From: Corynespora cassiicola
Taxonomy: Eukaryota; Ascomycota; Dothideomycetes; Pleosporales; Corynesporascaceae
Assembly (NCBI GenBank): GCA_022059125.1
Contig: JAEUWY010000001.1
Coordinates: 5,518,001 to 5,582,000 of the forward strand
Direction of reading: 5' to 3'
DNA length: 64,000 nt
The notes under the pieces are model-generated. The model worked only from the letters and a program-made list of their open reading frames with translations. It did no database searches and was not told where the DNA came from. Below are positions 44,639 through 56,717 of this stretch, in pieces. Position 1 is the first letter of the stretch, and each line of letters opens with the position of its first letter. Both the position numbers and the translations under genes were made by a program.

Positions 44639-45754
44639 CTTTTTCGATAACCGGAAAACTCAAGTTGAAGCGACGATGAAGAAAGATGGAAGTCAAACAG
44701 GGTAGAGGGGCAATCCAAGCGGAGATTATATGCATTTAACCCAGGTCCATGGAGTGGTCACCTTGCACACTAACCTCCGCACCTTGTCAATTTGAAAGGA
44801 TGCAGACGTAGTGCTTATGAGCTCATGAACTGCAGTGCTGCAGCGGCATGCACGGAGTTATTTGACGAATAAGTTGATCAGGGATGAATATTTTCCTTGG
44901 CGAAATCGAGATTCTGATTCTGCCGTCGCACAGATGCAATGTTCGCGAGATTTTCTGAGTTACGAGGAAACTGTTAAACACTCCACCTTTAGAGTGCAAC
45001 GACTTTAACATGTTGATAGATGTGATGTGCATTATCGTAGGGTCCCTTATCGTAATTGAATGGGATGATGCGGTGACTGTGATTGTTTCAATTGTGGAGC
45101 TGGCAGAGCATCAAGTGGTTGCTGTCAGAACGCGCTAGTAAATACACGAGCTGGGGGAGGACTGACACCTATTGAAACACAAGATACAAGGTGCGCGGAT
45201 GGAGTCGGTCCAGCTTTTTGTGGATATTGCTCTGGGCAGGGTCGGTAACAAAAAGTCCGGTTGCCGCTTTCCGCCCCGCAGTCTCGCGACTCCAGGCTGG
45301 ACCCTTACTCTAGCTTGTCCTCTCGCAAAACAATTCCATCTTGGGAAATCTCACTAAATCCCGATCCTATCGTGACCCTCTTTTCACTCCGAGTATGCCA
45401 AGGAAAAAACATGCATCCAAGCGATCTGGTGCTACAGCCAACGCAAACTTCACGTCACAATTCTATAATTTCGTTCTAATCATAGAAGAAAAGAACCTCG
45501 GAGTTCAAACGTGGGTTACATTAGGAATTGACACACATCACAAATCAGAATTCAAGAATGTTATTGAAATCAGACTGTATAATGAATCAAAGATGCACGC
45601 TAAACATTTCCGTAAACGAACCGCTTCACCGTTTCAGAAAACTCAGGTATCGTGCTCGCAACAAGTGACCCAACCCGCAGACTTTTACCAACCCAATGAA
45701 CATCTCATCCGCATCTGCAGCTCATGAGTTGATTCTTTCACCTCCGGCGATTCA
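44639..45754. other. Intergenic, weak frames only
   Basis: About 1.1 kb. A 128-codon plus frame at 45341-45727 has no recognised features and low complexity; treated as chance. Contains the acetyltransferase promoter and the aquaporin 3' flank. Confidence 0.4.
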
Positions 45755-46996
45755 TTAGTGTCTCTGCCCATGAGTATGCCCCCCATGCCCCGTCCGAGCC
45801 AAATCACTCAACCTCGCCCCAATCGGACTCCTCCTCTCCTCCCCACTCATCCGCCCATCGATCCCCTCCTTCGCCCCCTCCCCCGCGGAGCTCTGGCTCG
45901 CCATTCGAACAGCCTCCTCGGCCGCAATGGCCGCGACATTGGGCCTCTCGACCTGTTCCGCGGAGATGGGGTCCGCGGGCGGATGGAAAAGCGCAGCCTC
46001 ATGGTCATCGAAATCTTGCCCCGGGTTCACAGTCTGATACTCTACAGTCTTCACAATCTTGTACATTGCCCATGCTAGCAGCGTCCCCATGAGCGGCCCA
46101 AACCAATAAATATAGTGGTAGCCCGGGAAATCTCTATTCACGACGCAGGGCCCGAAACTGCGCGTCGGATTCAAACTGCCGCCAGTGAAGAACACGCCGA
46201 CGAGCTCGGCAACGAAAAGTGCGATACCGATGCCGATGGGAGCCAGGTAAGTGGCCTTGTGCTTCTCGGCGGCGAGCATGAAGATGGTAAAGACGAGGAG
46301 AGAGGTGAGAAACATTTCGAGGAAGACACCGCGGGCGGGGGAGACGCCGACGCCGAGGGTGGTGGAGACGGCCAGGGGGCCGGGGAGGATGGCGGAGACG
46401 ACGGCGGCGGCGCAGATGCCGGAGAGCATTTGCGAGACGAAGCACATTACGGCGCGGATCGGGGTGAGGGCGCCGATGAGGTAGAGGCCGAGGGTTACCT
46501 GCGTTTTGGGGTTGGAAAGAGAGTGGGATTTGGGGGGAAGTGAACTTACTGCTGGATTGAAAAGCCCTCCGCTGACGCGGAAGAAGACCCAAACGTTTAT
46601 CATGAGGCTGAACCCGAATATGAGACTGATGTAGAGGAGCACGCTGGTGTTGGGGGCCTATCAGATGGCACAAATGTTAGCAATGTGATTCTCCTGTATT
46701 TGACGTGAAAACCGTACCTGCGTGATGCTCCCATCTTCCTGCCCCGCCGTAGCTCTATCGCTGAATATGGCGGCAGTGTTGGCGACCTGAGTCCCGCCAT
46801 ATGCAAAGAACAAGAACATGAACGTCCCCGCAAACTCAGCAGCCGCGGCTACCAGTTCATTTTTCCATCTAGAGGTGAAACCTCTACGGGCTCGTGGGGT
46901 ATCCCCATTTTCGTGTCCATTGGTGTGTCCGTTGCTTTGCCCATTTGCCTCCTTCTTATGCAAGGGAAGGATGTTGTTCCGGGAAAAGCGTGCCAT
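45755..46996 (-). CDS. Aquaporin (MIP family)
   Basis: Exons (minus) 46996-46718, 46657-46550 and 46498-45755; introns of 60 and 51 bases, both phase 0; 376 residues. ATG 46996 lies in a perfect context (gccATGg). A 50-residue Asn/Gly/His-rich cytosolic N-terminus precedes six membrane helices starting ELVAAAAEFAGTFMFLFFAY. The first pore motif is SGGLFNPA, cut exactly after the Ala by intron 2; the second is GGSLNPTRSFGP, so NPA and NPT. The second NPA loop arginine (NPTR) is kept. Length and the short loop before the second motif point to an orthodox water-type aquaporin rather than a glycerol facilitator. The C-terminal tail (about 90 residues) is acidic, then His/Gly-rich (GHGGHTHGQRH), possibly regulatory. 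Membrane location is certain, transported solute is inferred. Confidence 0.93.
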
Positions 46997-48492
46997 GGCG
47001 TCCAAGTATCGGTACAAAGTAGGTATAGCAAGCACGCCAGCGGCTCAAGTACCTCTACCAGCTCAAAGCGGTAAAGAGTTAATGTGGATTTGCGGGAAGT
47101 GATGAATCTAGAAGAGAAGACAAAGTGGGAAACTTGGCCCAGGATGCAGAAGGATGATGTAGCAGCTGGTAGCTCGAACCCCGGGCTACGACGGTGGCGT
47201 ACGTCAACCAGAGACAATGACCCGCCCCATCAGCTCTTATAGTTCCCCTCCCCCCGCGGAGGAGCAGCGGCTCAAATGACATTGCACGATGACAGCATGC
47301 GTCACGCTCAACTGCAAATACGCAGCCCACGGCACGCATCGTCAGCTCCGCCGAGCACACACAACGCGAATCATTGGCAACGCTTGTGGAGAGCATTAGC
47401 GAGCCGGGATCGAAGCGTAAGGTTAACATGCAGCTGGGGAGATCTGAGTGGTGAGGATTGGGCGATCCGGAGGTGTGATGGGGTGCGGGATCGACGCATG
47501 GGGGGCTGATGAACGGGTCGATCGGTTATCGATAAGGGTCATGACGTCGAGGGCGTCGTCCTTTGACATGGCGTTGGTTGCAGCCTCATCAGCCTAACGA
47601 GTCTGCCGTGCTGCATGCAACGGCTCTGGCGGATTTTGGCTTGTCTTGGTAAGGAGGGCGGATCTTTTGTGCGGTGACAATCTGGCTCCGGCACGGAAGA
47701 ACGCTGCTGGGCGAACTTGACAGCTCCTTGGTGTGGAGAGGCACATAATGGGGCATTTCTGAGGTTTTTCGGATTCTTCCGTTGACATAGACCATTTAAA
47801 GTTTGTAGAAATTTTCCAGGACTATCGAAAGCATCTAGGTGGGCGGGTGGGCGGGTGGGCTAATGGGTTTCGTAATGCCGTGCATGACCGTCTTCCATCG
47901 GATATCAGCCTCACGCTTCTCTGTTCGATAGTCTTTTGATGTCTTTTCCCAATAATCACTCTAGAATCTATGAGAGAGCGAAATAAAATATTCATAACTG
48001 CAAGATTTTGAGTCACATTTTCTTTCCACCCGGACATGCCACAAGCTTATAGGCCAGTACCGAGCTCAGTCGCCCGGATTCGAGCATTCTTATGGACAAT
48101 CTATCTGTGAATTATTTCACGGACTTGCTATTTTTTATACATACATCCTGAGGTGCTTCTAGGGTCGAAAATTCGCCAAGGGCAGAATTGATCCATGGTT
48201 TGTGATTCGAACGTTGGGACGTCTAAAAAAAATGCTTTTAAAAAGCTCTGCAAGCAAAACGATTGTCTTTTATTTAGTACATAAATTCCTTTACAGAGCC
48301 TAGTACCGTTTACCGCAAAGAATACAACTTGCTGAGTTATAGAGACTTTGCAGTACGATCCATAAATAGGCAGAACGGACCTGGCTTGGGCGGTATTTTC
48401 TTGCTGTTGTTAATGACACAGACTCAGAGTTCAGGAAGTTATCAATACACCACCTATCAATTCAAAAATACCCATGCCCTTCAAAGTGTCGC
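46997..48492. other. Aquaporin upstream region, no gene seen
   Basis: About 1.5 kb containing the aquaporin promoter. A short G/C-rich tandem (ggcgggtgggcgggtgggc near 47840-47860) is present. No credible coding frame. Confidence 0.4.
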
Positions 48493-49413
48493 TCACTTGG
48501 CGCAGAGACAGACCCTCATCTCCCCACCCCTCATAACGCCCCTCCTCACCTCCCCCAATCTGACCTCCGTCTTATACACCACGAACCAAGCCAGACAATG
48601 TGCAACCAGGATGGCAAATACAATGACGCACAGGATAAATGCCAACGCCAGGATTCCAGCCTGGAACACGGAAAGCCTGATCATGGAAGCTGGCATGGTG
48701 GTGGTGGTGGTGCTGTGCTGTTCCTGGGATTGACCAACGCCGGGCTGCTGAGGACTCTTCTCTCGATCCTCTCCCCGTCCTTGCCTTTCATCCATGTCTA
48801 AAGGCCGAGAACCCTCCTCCACAGGCGCAGACATCCCAACACCACTCCTCCCCCCCCTCTGCGCCGCACCCACTCCCCACCTTCCCCTCGCCTCCCAAGG
48901 CTTCCTCTCCTTCCCTCCCTCCCTCCCCCCGTCCAGTCCCCCAACCCCCTCCTCTTCATCCTCACCGTCTTTCTCCCCATCCTCGCCATCCTTCACTCCT
49001 GGCCAAAACGCCTCCCCCAAAGGCCAAGCCACCAAAACGAGAGAAACTAATAGTAACGTTCCGACCATGACCTTGCTGCCCAGCAGCTTGACCAACGGAA
49101 GCCAACCACTCGACGGGGATTGGAGGAATGGAGTAGAGTGGCCGCGAGAGTGGCTGCCGCCGAGAGTGAAGGCGAGGGCGATGGTGAGGCGCAGGTGTGA
49201 GCGGAGTGTGGGGGATGCGAGGTATGCGAAGGTTGTTGTGCGGTTGGTGGGCGTAGGATCTTTTTTTTGCGGGGCTATGGGTGTGCGACCAGGTGTAAGG
49301 TTGTTGAGGGGTCTGGATATTCCCGCTCGATTCCTGTTTTCAAGTGTAGGGATGGTAGGGATGGCGGCTGTGGTGGTGCTGGAGTGCATCGCACATGTCC
49401 AGGTCGTTGGCAT
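48493..49413 (-). CDS. Hypothetical membrane protein with two hydrophobic segments
   Basis: Frame of 306 residues from ATG 49413 (minus). Hydrophobic segments at about 103-133 (KVMVGTLLLVSLVLVAWPLG) and 245-275 (GILALAFILCVIVFAILVA). Between them is a Gly/Glu/Asp/Arg-rich low-complexity region that reflects a purine-rich strand. No family recognised. A 212-codon frame runs antisense over the same bases, but it is Pro/Ser-rich and lacks such membrane segments, so the minus strand is preferred. The low-complexity middle makes the exact structure doubtful. Confidence 0.5.
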   Translation of the reverse strand: MPTTWTCAMHSSTTTAAIPTIPTLENRNRAGISRPLNNLTPGRTPIAPQKKDPTPTNRTTTFAYLASPTLRSHLRLTIALAFTLGGSHSRGHSTPFLQSPSSGWLPLVKLLGSKVMVGTLLLVSLVLVAWPLGEAFWPGVKDGEDGEKDGEDEEEGVGGLDGGREGGKERKPWEARGRWGVGAAQRGGRSGVGMSAPVEEGSRPLDMDERQGRGEDREKSPQQPGVGQSQEQHSTTTTTMPASMIRLSVFQAGILALAFILCVIVFAILVAHCLAWFVVYKTEVRLGEVRRGVMRGGEMRVCLCAK

Positions 49414-50729
49414 AGATAGGTTTTGGGGTTAATGTGGATTTTTTGCATGCGTGTTATCGATCACGTTGCATGTCTGCATATGGATGTGCGGGAAACTGCA
49501 TTTGAACACTTTCCCTACTTTGCGTCGATGAGGGATACAGTGCTGCACTTTCCTGCCGATATAGATGGATATGTTTTTATTCCTTGACTTGTGCGTTGGA
49601 TATGATTCTTCATATCTTGTTCATCAACTCTTCCTACCAATGCTTTTGTTCTTCAGTGGTGTATTGAAATGATACTCGTTCGAGGAGATCTGAAGTTTCC
49701 GTTTGTCTTGGGTGTTAGGCTTTGCATGGGGTAAAATTTTCCTACGGGCATTACACCTTATTTTCCTCATCTCGTATAACATCCTGCCTTGAACCCTTCA
49801 TCTACTCGCGCCCCAGTCCAAGACTTCGCACCCGCCAGTTACACCCCAGACACCTTTCACCGCCCCATATAGCAAAATATACCCCCATGATAGACAGCAA
49901 GATCCAAGCAAGCGTCAAGATCCGTAACGCTCGCCAAGAAAAGTGCAAGATGGGCTGCATGGCACTCGATACCGACGTCCTCAAAGCATCCGACTGCCAG
50001 GCTCTTGGATGACGCGCTGCACCCAGAGCATGATCTGGGCCCGTTTCAGAGTGGCTCGAGCGGAGAGAGTGGTGTAGTAGGATTGCTGTGGCGCAGAATA
50101 TGAAACGGGATACTTGGGTGAGAGTGGTGTTATAACAGCCATTCTTTGGTAGATTTATAGGCTTGTTGGAATCGTCGTTCATGGCTTTTCTTATGAGCGA
50201 TTGGAATTTAACAGATCCCTACCAGGACGCGTCCGCGTGAGCTTCGATCTACAAAATCTTGGGCGCGGTCATAAATGACAGGCGGCACATATACCAAGGC
50301 ACTGCAGGGTTCCTGTTTGGGACTTGCATTCAGCCGCGTGAGGGGATTCATATCCAAGGCTTGGCGGGGGAAAAGGCTCTACGACGGGATTTGGCAGCAT
50401 GGAGGCGGTTGTGTCACAGAAAACAGAGCAAGACAGTCGAGTTAGCTCAGGCCAGGGAATAATGCTTCATTAGGGCTTCACATCGCTGCGGATGTGACAC
50501 TCATGTACTTTTGGTCATCTCGACACAGCAGCCGTCGTCGCCACTGGCACGGTGCAACCTCCCTATCTCTACATTTCTTATCATGCTGCTGCCGTATACC
50601 CCGACAGCAGCGAAATCACCATCGTAACGTGTCAACCTGTTGAAAATAACGTCTGGCATCATGCAAGGTGGCCATGCCCATATAGCGCACATCTGAAGAT
50701 GCGCAGGCCAAATCAGGGCAAGATACCCT
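49414..50729. other. Intergenic with one possible small gene
   Basis: A minus-strand frame at 50182-49802 (126 residues) has one membrane-like segment near its end (LRILTLAWILLSIMGVYFAI) and might be a small membrane protein; it has no other support. The rest holds nothing recognised. Confidence 0.35.
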
Positions 50730-52137
50730 CTATTCATCGTCCTCGTGACCCTCTTCCCCAAAGTTGTCCTCGCCGTCCGAGTCGTCTTCCGAGTCGTCGC
50801 TTCCCGAGCCTTCGCTCTCGCCTTCGCTTCCGGGGTCATAGTCCTCCTCATCCTCCTCGTCTTCCTCCTCGGCAAACAGTCGCTCGGCCTTTTGCAGCTC
50901 CGTCTCGCCGTCATCTGCGTCGGCAGCTGGGCCATTGGCGCCATTCTCCTGTTCGGCAGGCGGGTTGATGTTGAGCTTCTTTGCCCTCCTTGCGGCAGCC
51001 ATGCTGGCATCTTGCAGGTCGTGCTTCTGGACATATTCGTTGATGCCATCGTAGTCAGCCTGGTCAACCATGCCAAACTCAATTTCTTGAGAGGGGGTTC
51101 CAATGACAATGTTGAACGTGTTTCGCAACACGTTTGTGTATGAAATGGAGTTTATCGATGCAAAGTCGAAAAATGCAAGTGGCTTCTTGAAACCCCAGAC
51201 GATGCCTACCGAGGTGAAGAAGAGGTAGCCTGGGCTGTTAGCTTTTATGCGTTGAGCGTCTTTCCCAAGAAAACGTACCCTCTTTGCTGCCCCTGTGTCC
51301 CTTAACGTGGAATGCCTTTTCTCCCTTGCGATGGCTCTGCGGGATGGCGCTCTCAAACTCGTCAGCCGTAGGAAACACGACAGTCTTGCCCGTGCCGGCC
51401 TGGATCAGACAGTGGTGGATAGCCTCGGCCATGGGGCCCGGACCAGGGTCCTCTCCCTCCACAATGTTCTTTCCTGTCGCCTCCTCGAAGGTCCAGACGA
51501 TGGGCTCGGGTGGCGCGCCCTTGAGCTCCTCAGGCACGGGGTTGACGCCGTCGCCATGCACGGGTAGGACGACGAAGTTGTGTTGGCGCTTGGCCTTTTC
51601 GGGGACCGGCAGGCAAAAGATTTGATCTAGGGATTCGTGAGCGTGCGGCCTGGCGCTCCATGGCAAGACACGTACCGACGTCCTTCCAGGGGATGCCAAA
51701 CTCGACCTTGCCATCGGCGCCAACTGCGCGGATGCCGCCGTCCCTCTTGTCGGCCACCAGCTCGAGGGTGAATTTCTTGCGCTGCGGGATGGAAAAACTG
51801 ACGCCCGGATACGACCGCCAGGCCTTGACTGTGGCGCTGGTCAGGTTGCTGGCGCCCCCGTTCTGCACGCCATTGCTGTCCTCGAGCTTGCGTTTCTTGG
51901 ACGCCGGTTCGGTGGATGGCTGCGATGACTGGTTGAGAATGTACGTGGAGATGTCGCGGAAAAGCGTGCTCTGCGCCGGGTTCTGGTCTGGGTCCGGCCA
52001 TGGTTAGCATCAGCCTGGGGACAGGGAGGCGGTGGGCCGCAGTCGGGCAGCGTACCGATAGCGGCGTGAACGCGCTTGCGCAGCTCGTGGTTGCCAGCAA
52101 AAGCAGCGTCGATTTCCTTGGGGTGTGCGCCGGCCAT
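50730..52137 (-). CDS. rtt106: Histone chaperone Rtt106
   Basis: Exons (minus) 52137-52056, 51987-51676, 51626-51279 and 51229-50730; introns of 68, 49 and 49 bases, each restoring the family sequence; 413 residues. Starts MAGAHPKEIDAAFAGNHEL. Tandem PH-like domains are recognisable by FGIPWKDVDQIFCLPVPEKA, QHNFVVLPVHGDGVNP and, in the second, KANSPGYLFFTSVGIVWGF-like strands followed by PLAFFDFASINSISY and EIEFGMVDQADYDGI. The tail (last about 60 residues) is a long Asp/Glu tract, as expected of a histone chaperone. Rtt106 binds H3-H4 (preferring K56-acetylated H3) in the nucleus and takes part in replication-coupled nucleosome assembly and heterochromatin. A conserved single-copy gene; POB3 and SPT16 are related but differ in length. 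Confidence 0.9.
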
Positions 52138-54209
52138 GTCGGGCGAGTGGTGGTGGATGGGCAGTTGGTGATGTGACTTTGGTGTTGAGTTTCTCGGCTG
52201 GGCGCGTCGCGTCGAATGGCCATGGGCGGCTTCGGCGCTTGGGGCACCCTGACATCACCGTCATCGCCGCCTCGCTCGCCACCAACCCAACTCACCTCCT
52301 GGTCCGTTTCCATCTCGTCGCAATCCCGCTGCATCGCCCCGCCTCGGCCCAATCTTGGACGGGATGGAAATGGAAAAACCGGCAAGGAAAAGAGGTACCC
52401 GCACTGGCCCCATTGGCCGTTGACCCACGCAGTCCACCGAATCCACGGGTACCACTTCGCCAATGATTGACAGGAAAAGTCTGTCTAGCAGAGACTTGCA
52501 AGTTGCCATGCCGGTTTCAGGAGACTATATCAGGTGGAACTCACCGATATACCTAGGTATTCTCCATCGCAAAGCCGCATTGATGGCACCTCTTGACGGC
52601 ACCTCGTGACAGACTACATCTCGTCCACTGCAAACTGTGTGAATGTCCGGCCAAGAAACCTCCTTCACTCTCCCATCAAACTCCTCGGAGCTGGATCACC
52701 TGCCATTGTGATCCTTGTCCATAGGTACCTTGATATCGAAATCAAACAACAGATGTACCTTCGAGATGCATACTCGAGTCACTGGATTCTCCAAATGCAG
52801 ACCCAGTACACGGACCCGTTGCTGGTAACAACCTCCGGCCGCTGACTCGAGAGGACTGGACTCAGCTCACCCCTCTTGCGGGAAAACCCAAAGTCGAACG
52901 TCTTTTGCATGTTATCAAACAAAGGGTGAAGCTAGTCATGAATGTAAACCCCATCGAGAGCGGCATCCGCATGCGTCTCTGTGCCTCTCCAACAGGAATC
53001 CCCACCACTGTGGAGATGTGCATTGACAGGCTTGCAAAACCACAAACATCGGAGATATGGACCCGATACCTGAGGAAAAGTATACTGCACTCATTCGGGG
53101 AGTCCTGTTCGACCAGAGGGACTTCTCTCCCGGGGAATCAATCATTGTTTCGCAAGTACAATCGATGCCACTTTACTTGACGTGGCCCGCTCCTTGCCCA
53201 CAGCTCCTCGGCTTGCGTCGTCGTCACCGTTTCACTATCACCAGTTCTCGATGGCGGCTACTCCTGTCCGCGTGTTTGGTGCCAATCTACCATTCCATGC
53301 TGTCGCTACAGAGGGTCCCGCCAAACAGCCCTTGAGACACCGCCCCTTCGGTGGGCATCTCACCGATGGGCGACGGAGAGCGCCGAGGCACTTGAAAACC
53401 ACCTCACCGACTTCACTTCTTCGGTAGCGAGCCCAATGCATTTAGGGCTGATGTTTGACACGGTTTTGGGTTGCTGCCGACTCCACGCCCAGACGGCTTC
53501 TAGGTTGCAGGTAGCACACGTGACAGACGTCAGATAACGCTGCGCATGGTATTTACACGTTAGCCCATATGCAAGACGAGCTATATGCCCGATCTACACC
53601 TTACCCAGACGGCGCTCAGCAGTCTGTGCTCCCTCAGCCTTAAGAGACCCGTCCTATTGCGACAGCCAAACCCCCAATCCGAGTGGGCTCTGGCCCGTGC
53701 GCGCCGCACATCTCAGACGCCACCCGTCTCGCTCCCACCCTCCCACCATTCTTGTTACCGTTCGCACAATCTCACCGTGTCGCAGACTTCCAAAAGCGGT
53801 CATTGTGGAACGGGCTCATTCAGGCGACTGTCTCTTTCCGCGGTGCAGCATTGAGCTTGGAGCCTTGGATATGCCTGTCTTGGCCGGTGTAGTGTGTGAA
53901 GATGACAGTTGAGCGGTATAGCCGCGCATACGGCCTTGATGCTATGACCGCCAAAAGGGAACACCTGTGGATATCTATCGGTGAGCCGCTCTCGCATCTC
54001 GCTTACGGCTCGAGACGTGATCTCTCTTTACCATTGTTCTCCACACTCCTTTCCCACATGTTCTAATATATCCGCTCACTTGTCGCTCCGCTCCGCTCGC
54101 TGTAATATACACCCACATACACATACTGTAATCGCCATTCCTTAAGAGTTGGACGTGTCGAGTTTATAGGCCGAGGAACTCAGAAGAAAGAGCAAAGAGA
54201 AAGAGAAAG
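52138..54209. other. 2-kb intergenic stretch, no recognised gene
   Basis: Contains the Rtt106 promoter and the upstream region of the four-TM gene. Several frames of 60-110 codons on both strands overlap (for example 52125-52466, 53057-53335, 53182-53427 plus) without motifs or coherent splicing. Confidence 0.45.
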
Positions 54210-55322
54210 ATGTCGGAGCCAACACCTGTACAGCCGGCAGTGGGAGTTGCTGTCACAGCACCAGAGCCAACGCCAACACCAACGCCAGCACCAGCACCTG
54301 TAGCATCGGAACCAGAACCAGCACCAGCACCAGAAGTCACAGAGCCTGAACCAGCGCAACCCAGCCCAAAGAAATCTCCCCGGAAGCTGCCCGTTATGAA
54401 ACTACCGACTGTTTCTCTATTCAAGAAGAGAAATCCCGCCGCCCAGGTCGTCTTCAACCGCCCCGTCTGCACAGAACGCGCCTACCGACTCTCCCGCACG
54501 CTATATGCCATCTTCCTCTCACTTCTAGTGGCACTATCATGTGTCATCATCGGCCTCGAGGCCGTCACCATTGCCTTTGTCGAGGATAATCGCGATACGG
54601 GCTTCGAGTACATGACCGACGGCGACCCAGAACCAACGCTGATGGCCGCTTTACCGCGCAAGCTCTACGTCACCCCGGCAAAGCTGGCACTTGTGAGTGC
54701 AGCTATTAGCTTGTGCGTAGGTGTGGGTCATTTGGTATTCGTAGTTGTGGATTGGAAGAGTGGGAAACGGGTACGTCAATTCCATCTTCTCACATCTGGA
54801 ACAACCCCCCTCCCGCCATAGCAAGCTCCAATACCCATACTTTCGATCCGTTCTTTACAACAAACCATGCTAACGAAGAACAAAAAGACACAAGCCTACT
54901 CCTTCCGCCGCAACACAATGTTTCTCCACCTCCTCAACGCCGTCTTCGTTCTCTTCGCCCTCGTCTCCATCTCCATCACCCACAAATCCTCGTCGCACTT
55001 CCGCGCCGAGTATGCGACTCGCAAGGCGAACCGCACCCCCGCTGATGAGGGCATGCGCTACAACATCGGTACCTTCGACCTCGAGACGTGGGCCTGCGAG
55101 CTGCGCGACGTCGCCGGCGCTCGCATGGTGCGCGAGGATTATGCTCGCCAGTGCGACGTCGAGGTCGCGGGGCGCGCCGTCGTGGTGCTGCTGTTGGTTC
55201 TTGGGTGGGCGTGTGCCGGGGTCGGGGTGTGGAGGTTGGTGAGTTGTCAGCGGGGGGTGGATGGGGAGAGGATAAAGACGGAGGAGGTGGGGTTGGAGAT
55301 GGGCAAGTTTAATGCGATTTAG
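54210..55322 (+). CDS. Second four-transmembrane membrane protein, hypothetical
   Basis: Exons 54210-54770 and 54888-55322, one 117-base phase-0 intron with a textbook branch site (tgctaac); 331 residues. An alternative acceptor at 54878 would add three residues. Residues 1-60 are a Pro/Thr/Glu/Ala repeat region (APEPTPTPTPAPAPV). Four membrane segments follow: about 98-118 (IFLSLLVALSCVIIGLEAV), 155-177 (LALVSAAISLCVGVGHLVF), 199-220 (FLHLLNAVFVLFALVSIS) and 290-310 (VVVLLLVLGWACAGVGVW). A loop with Trp and Cys (TWACELRD) lies between TM3 and TM4. The layout and the intron after TM2 equal those of the gene at 3951, so the two are probably distant paralogues. No function known; plasma or organelle membrane is inferred. 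Confidence 0.78.
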
Positions 55323-56717
55323 ACTCGCTTTTTCTTCATCCTCTATTTCTTCCATCTTCTTATCACCCGTTTTTTTCCCGGGTAGCCACACCTTTTAACA
55401 ACCTGTTCGCAGCATTGTAGGCGTTTTGTTCGGCGGACGTGGGCGCGAGGCTGTGACTGAGCGATGATACCCCGCCTTTTTTCTGGCCGTGGAGCGCTCT
55501 GAGGGGTCTTTCGCTGGGCGATCGACTCCTTGTTCTAGAGCGTGGTGCGGCGAGGAAGGCTTATAGACGGTTGGGATGGCGCTTTTTGGGTGGCTTTTGG
55601 GTCTTTTCCATCACATAGGCGGGTTGAGCGTTGAGAACACATTTTAATGCATGCGTACACGTATTTGAATTTCGGCGACTATTGAGAAGTTATGTGGTGA
55701 TGGCGATAATATTTTCACTTTCTACTGCTCAAAAAGAATCTTGGGTGCGACAGCACTGTTTTCTGTGCCATTTACACATCCGCCACTGATCGAATCAACA
55801 CCATATGGGGCCGTGCAAACATAGTCACGGTATTAGCTACCCTCCGATACGGCGTAATCCAACACGCCAGGCTTGTCAGTACCACACTGCCATAGGGCAC
55901 GGACAAATCCCACCCACCAAACCCGAGAACGAAGAAAACACCCGCCAAAGCACACAAACGCAAACCCGAGATTTCATCACGGGCAAGGCGCGCAAGATTA
56001 CAGTTGCGACGCTGTGGAGCCGGCCGCGTGCCGAGAGGCGATCTGCGGCGGCACCTTTGGGAGAAGGGCCCAGGATGTTCGGTTTGTAACGGGCGTGTAA
56101 GCAGCCAACGAGGGGGACATGGGTGTTGCGAGGCTGTGAGTAGTAGGGCGTTTGATGCGCATGGGAGACTGCGCGGCGATCTTTATGCGGGTGGCGAGCG
56201 GATTGGGAAGCAAATTACTCGCTTGGAGTGGTCGATCGGTTGGTGAAGATTTACTTTGGGCGAAATATGGTGGTTTTATGCTGTTGGAACGAGGCTTTTT
56301 GGTTGGACTCAGGAGGCAAAGTTGGGTCCGTATGGCTGTGCTAGGAAGGGAAAGATGGGACGCTGTAACATGTTTTGAAGCTGACATGGCACTCAGCAAA
56401 AGGCGTTCCCTTGGATCTCAGCGAGTTCAAATTGGTGTATCAGACGCTTTCCAACATGAAACAAAGGATTTTATGGCAAAAGCAATATTTGTAGATATTT
56501 CATTCAAGACTGATTGAGGCATGAGGCCCAGTGTAAATTCCTGGCCAATGAATCTCAAGGAATGTTCAAAAGCAATTGCTGATATAAAAAGTTGAGTACT
56601 TCAAAGAGCGACGAAAGCCGACTTGGCAGTTTTCCATGAACGAGCAAAGGTGGCTTACGCCCGTAGAAAGCAAAATGTTGAATCTTGAGGACTTTCGAAT
56701 AGTCCTGCAGGGCTTAC
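55323..56717. other. Intergenic, no recognised gene
   Basis: About 1.4 kb. A short minus-strand hydrophobic frame near 55963-55772 (LRLCALAGVFFVLGFGGW) overlaps, in another frame, a Cys-containing stretch (YVCTAPYGVDSISGG). This could be a decayed small secreted or membrane protein, but no intact gene can be assembled. Confidence 0.4.

Noticed and set aside
46115..46543. Long plus-strand frame within the aquaporin gene
   Set aside because: Gly/Asp/Glu-rich mirror of a GC-rich coding strand; the aquaporin on the other strand is unambiguous.
48794..49432. 212-codon plus-strand frame antisense to the hypothetical membrane protein
   Set aside because: It is a Pro/Ser tract produced by the polypyrimidine strand, without domain or membrane segments; the minus-strand frame has clear hydrophobic helices.
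55772..56399. Possible small secreted or membrane protein in two minus-strand frames
   Set aside because: Hydrophobic and Cys-containing pieces lie in different frames and no splice or start joins them.
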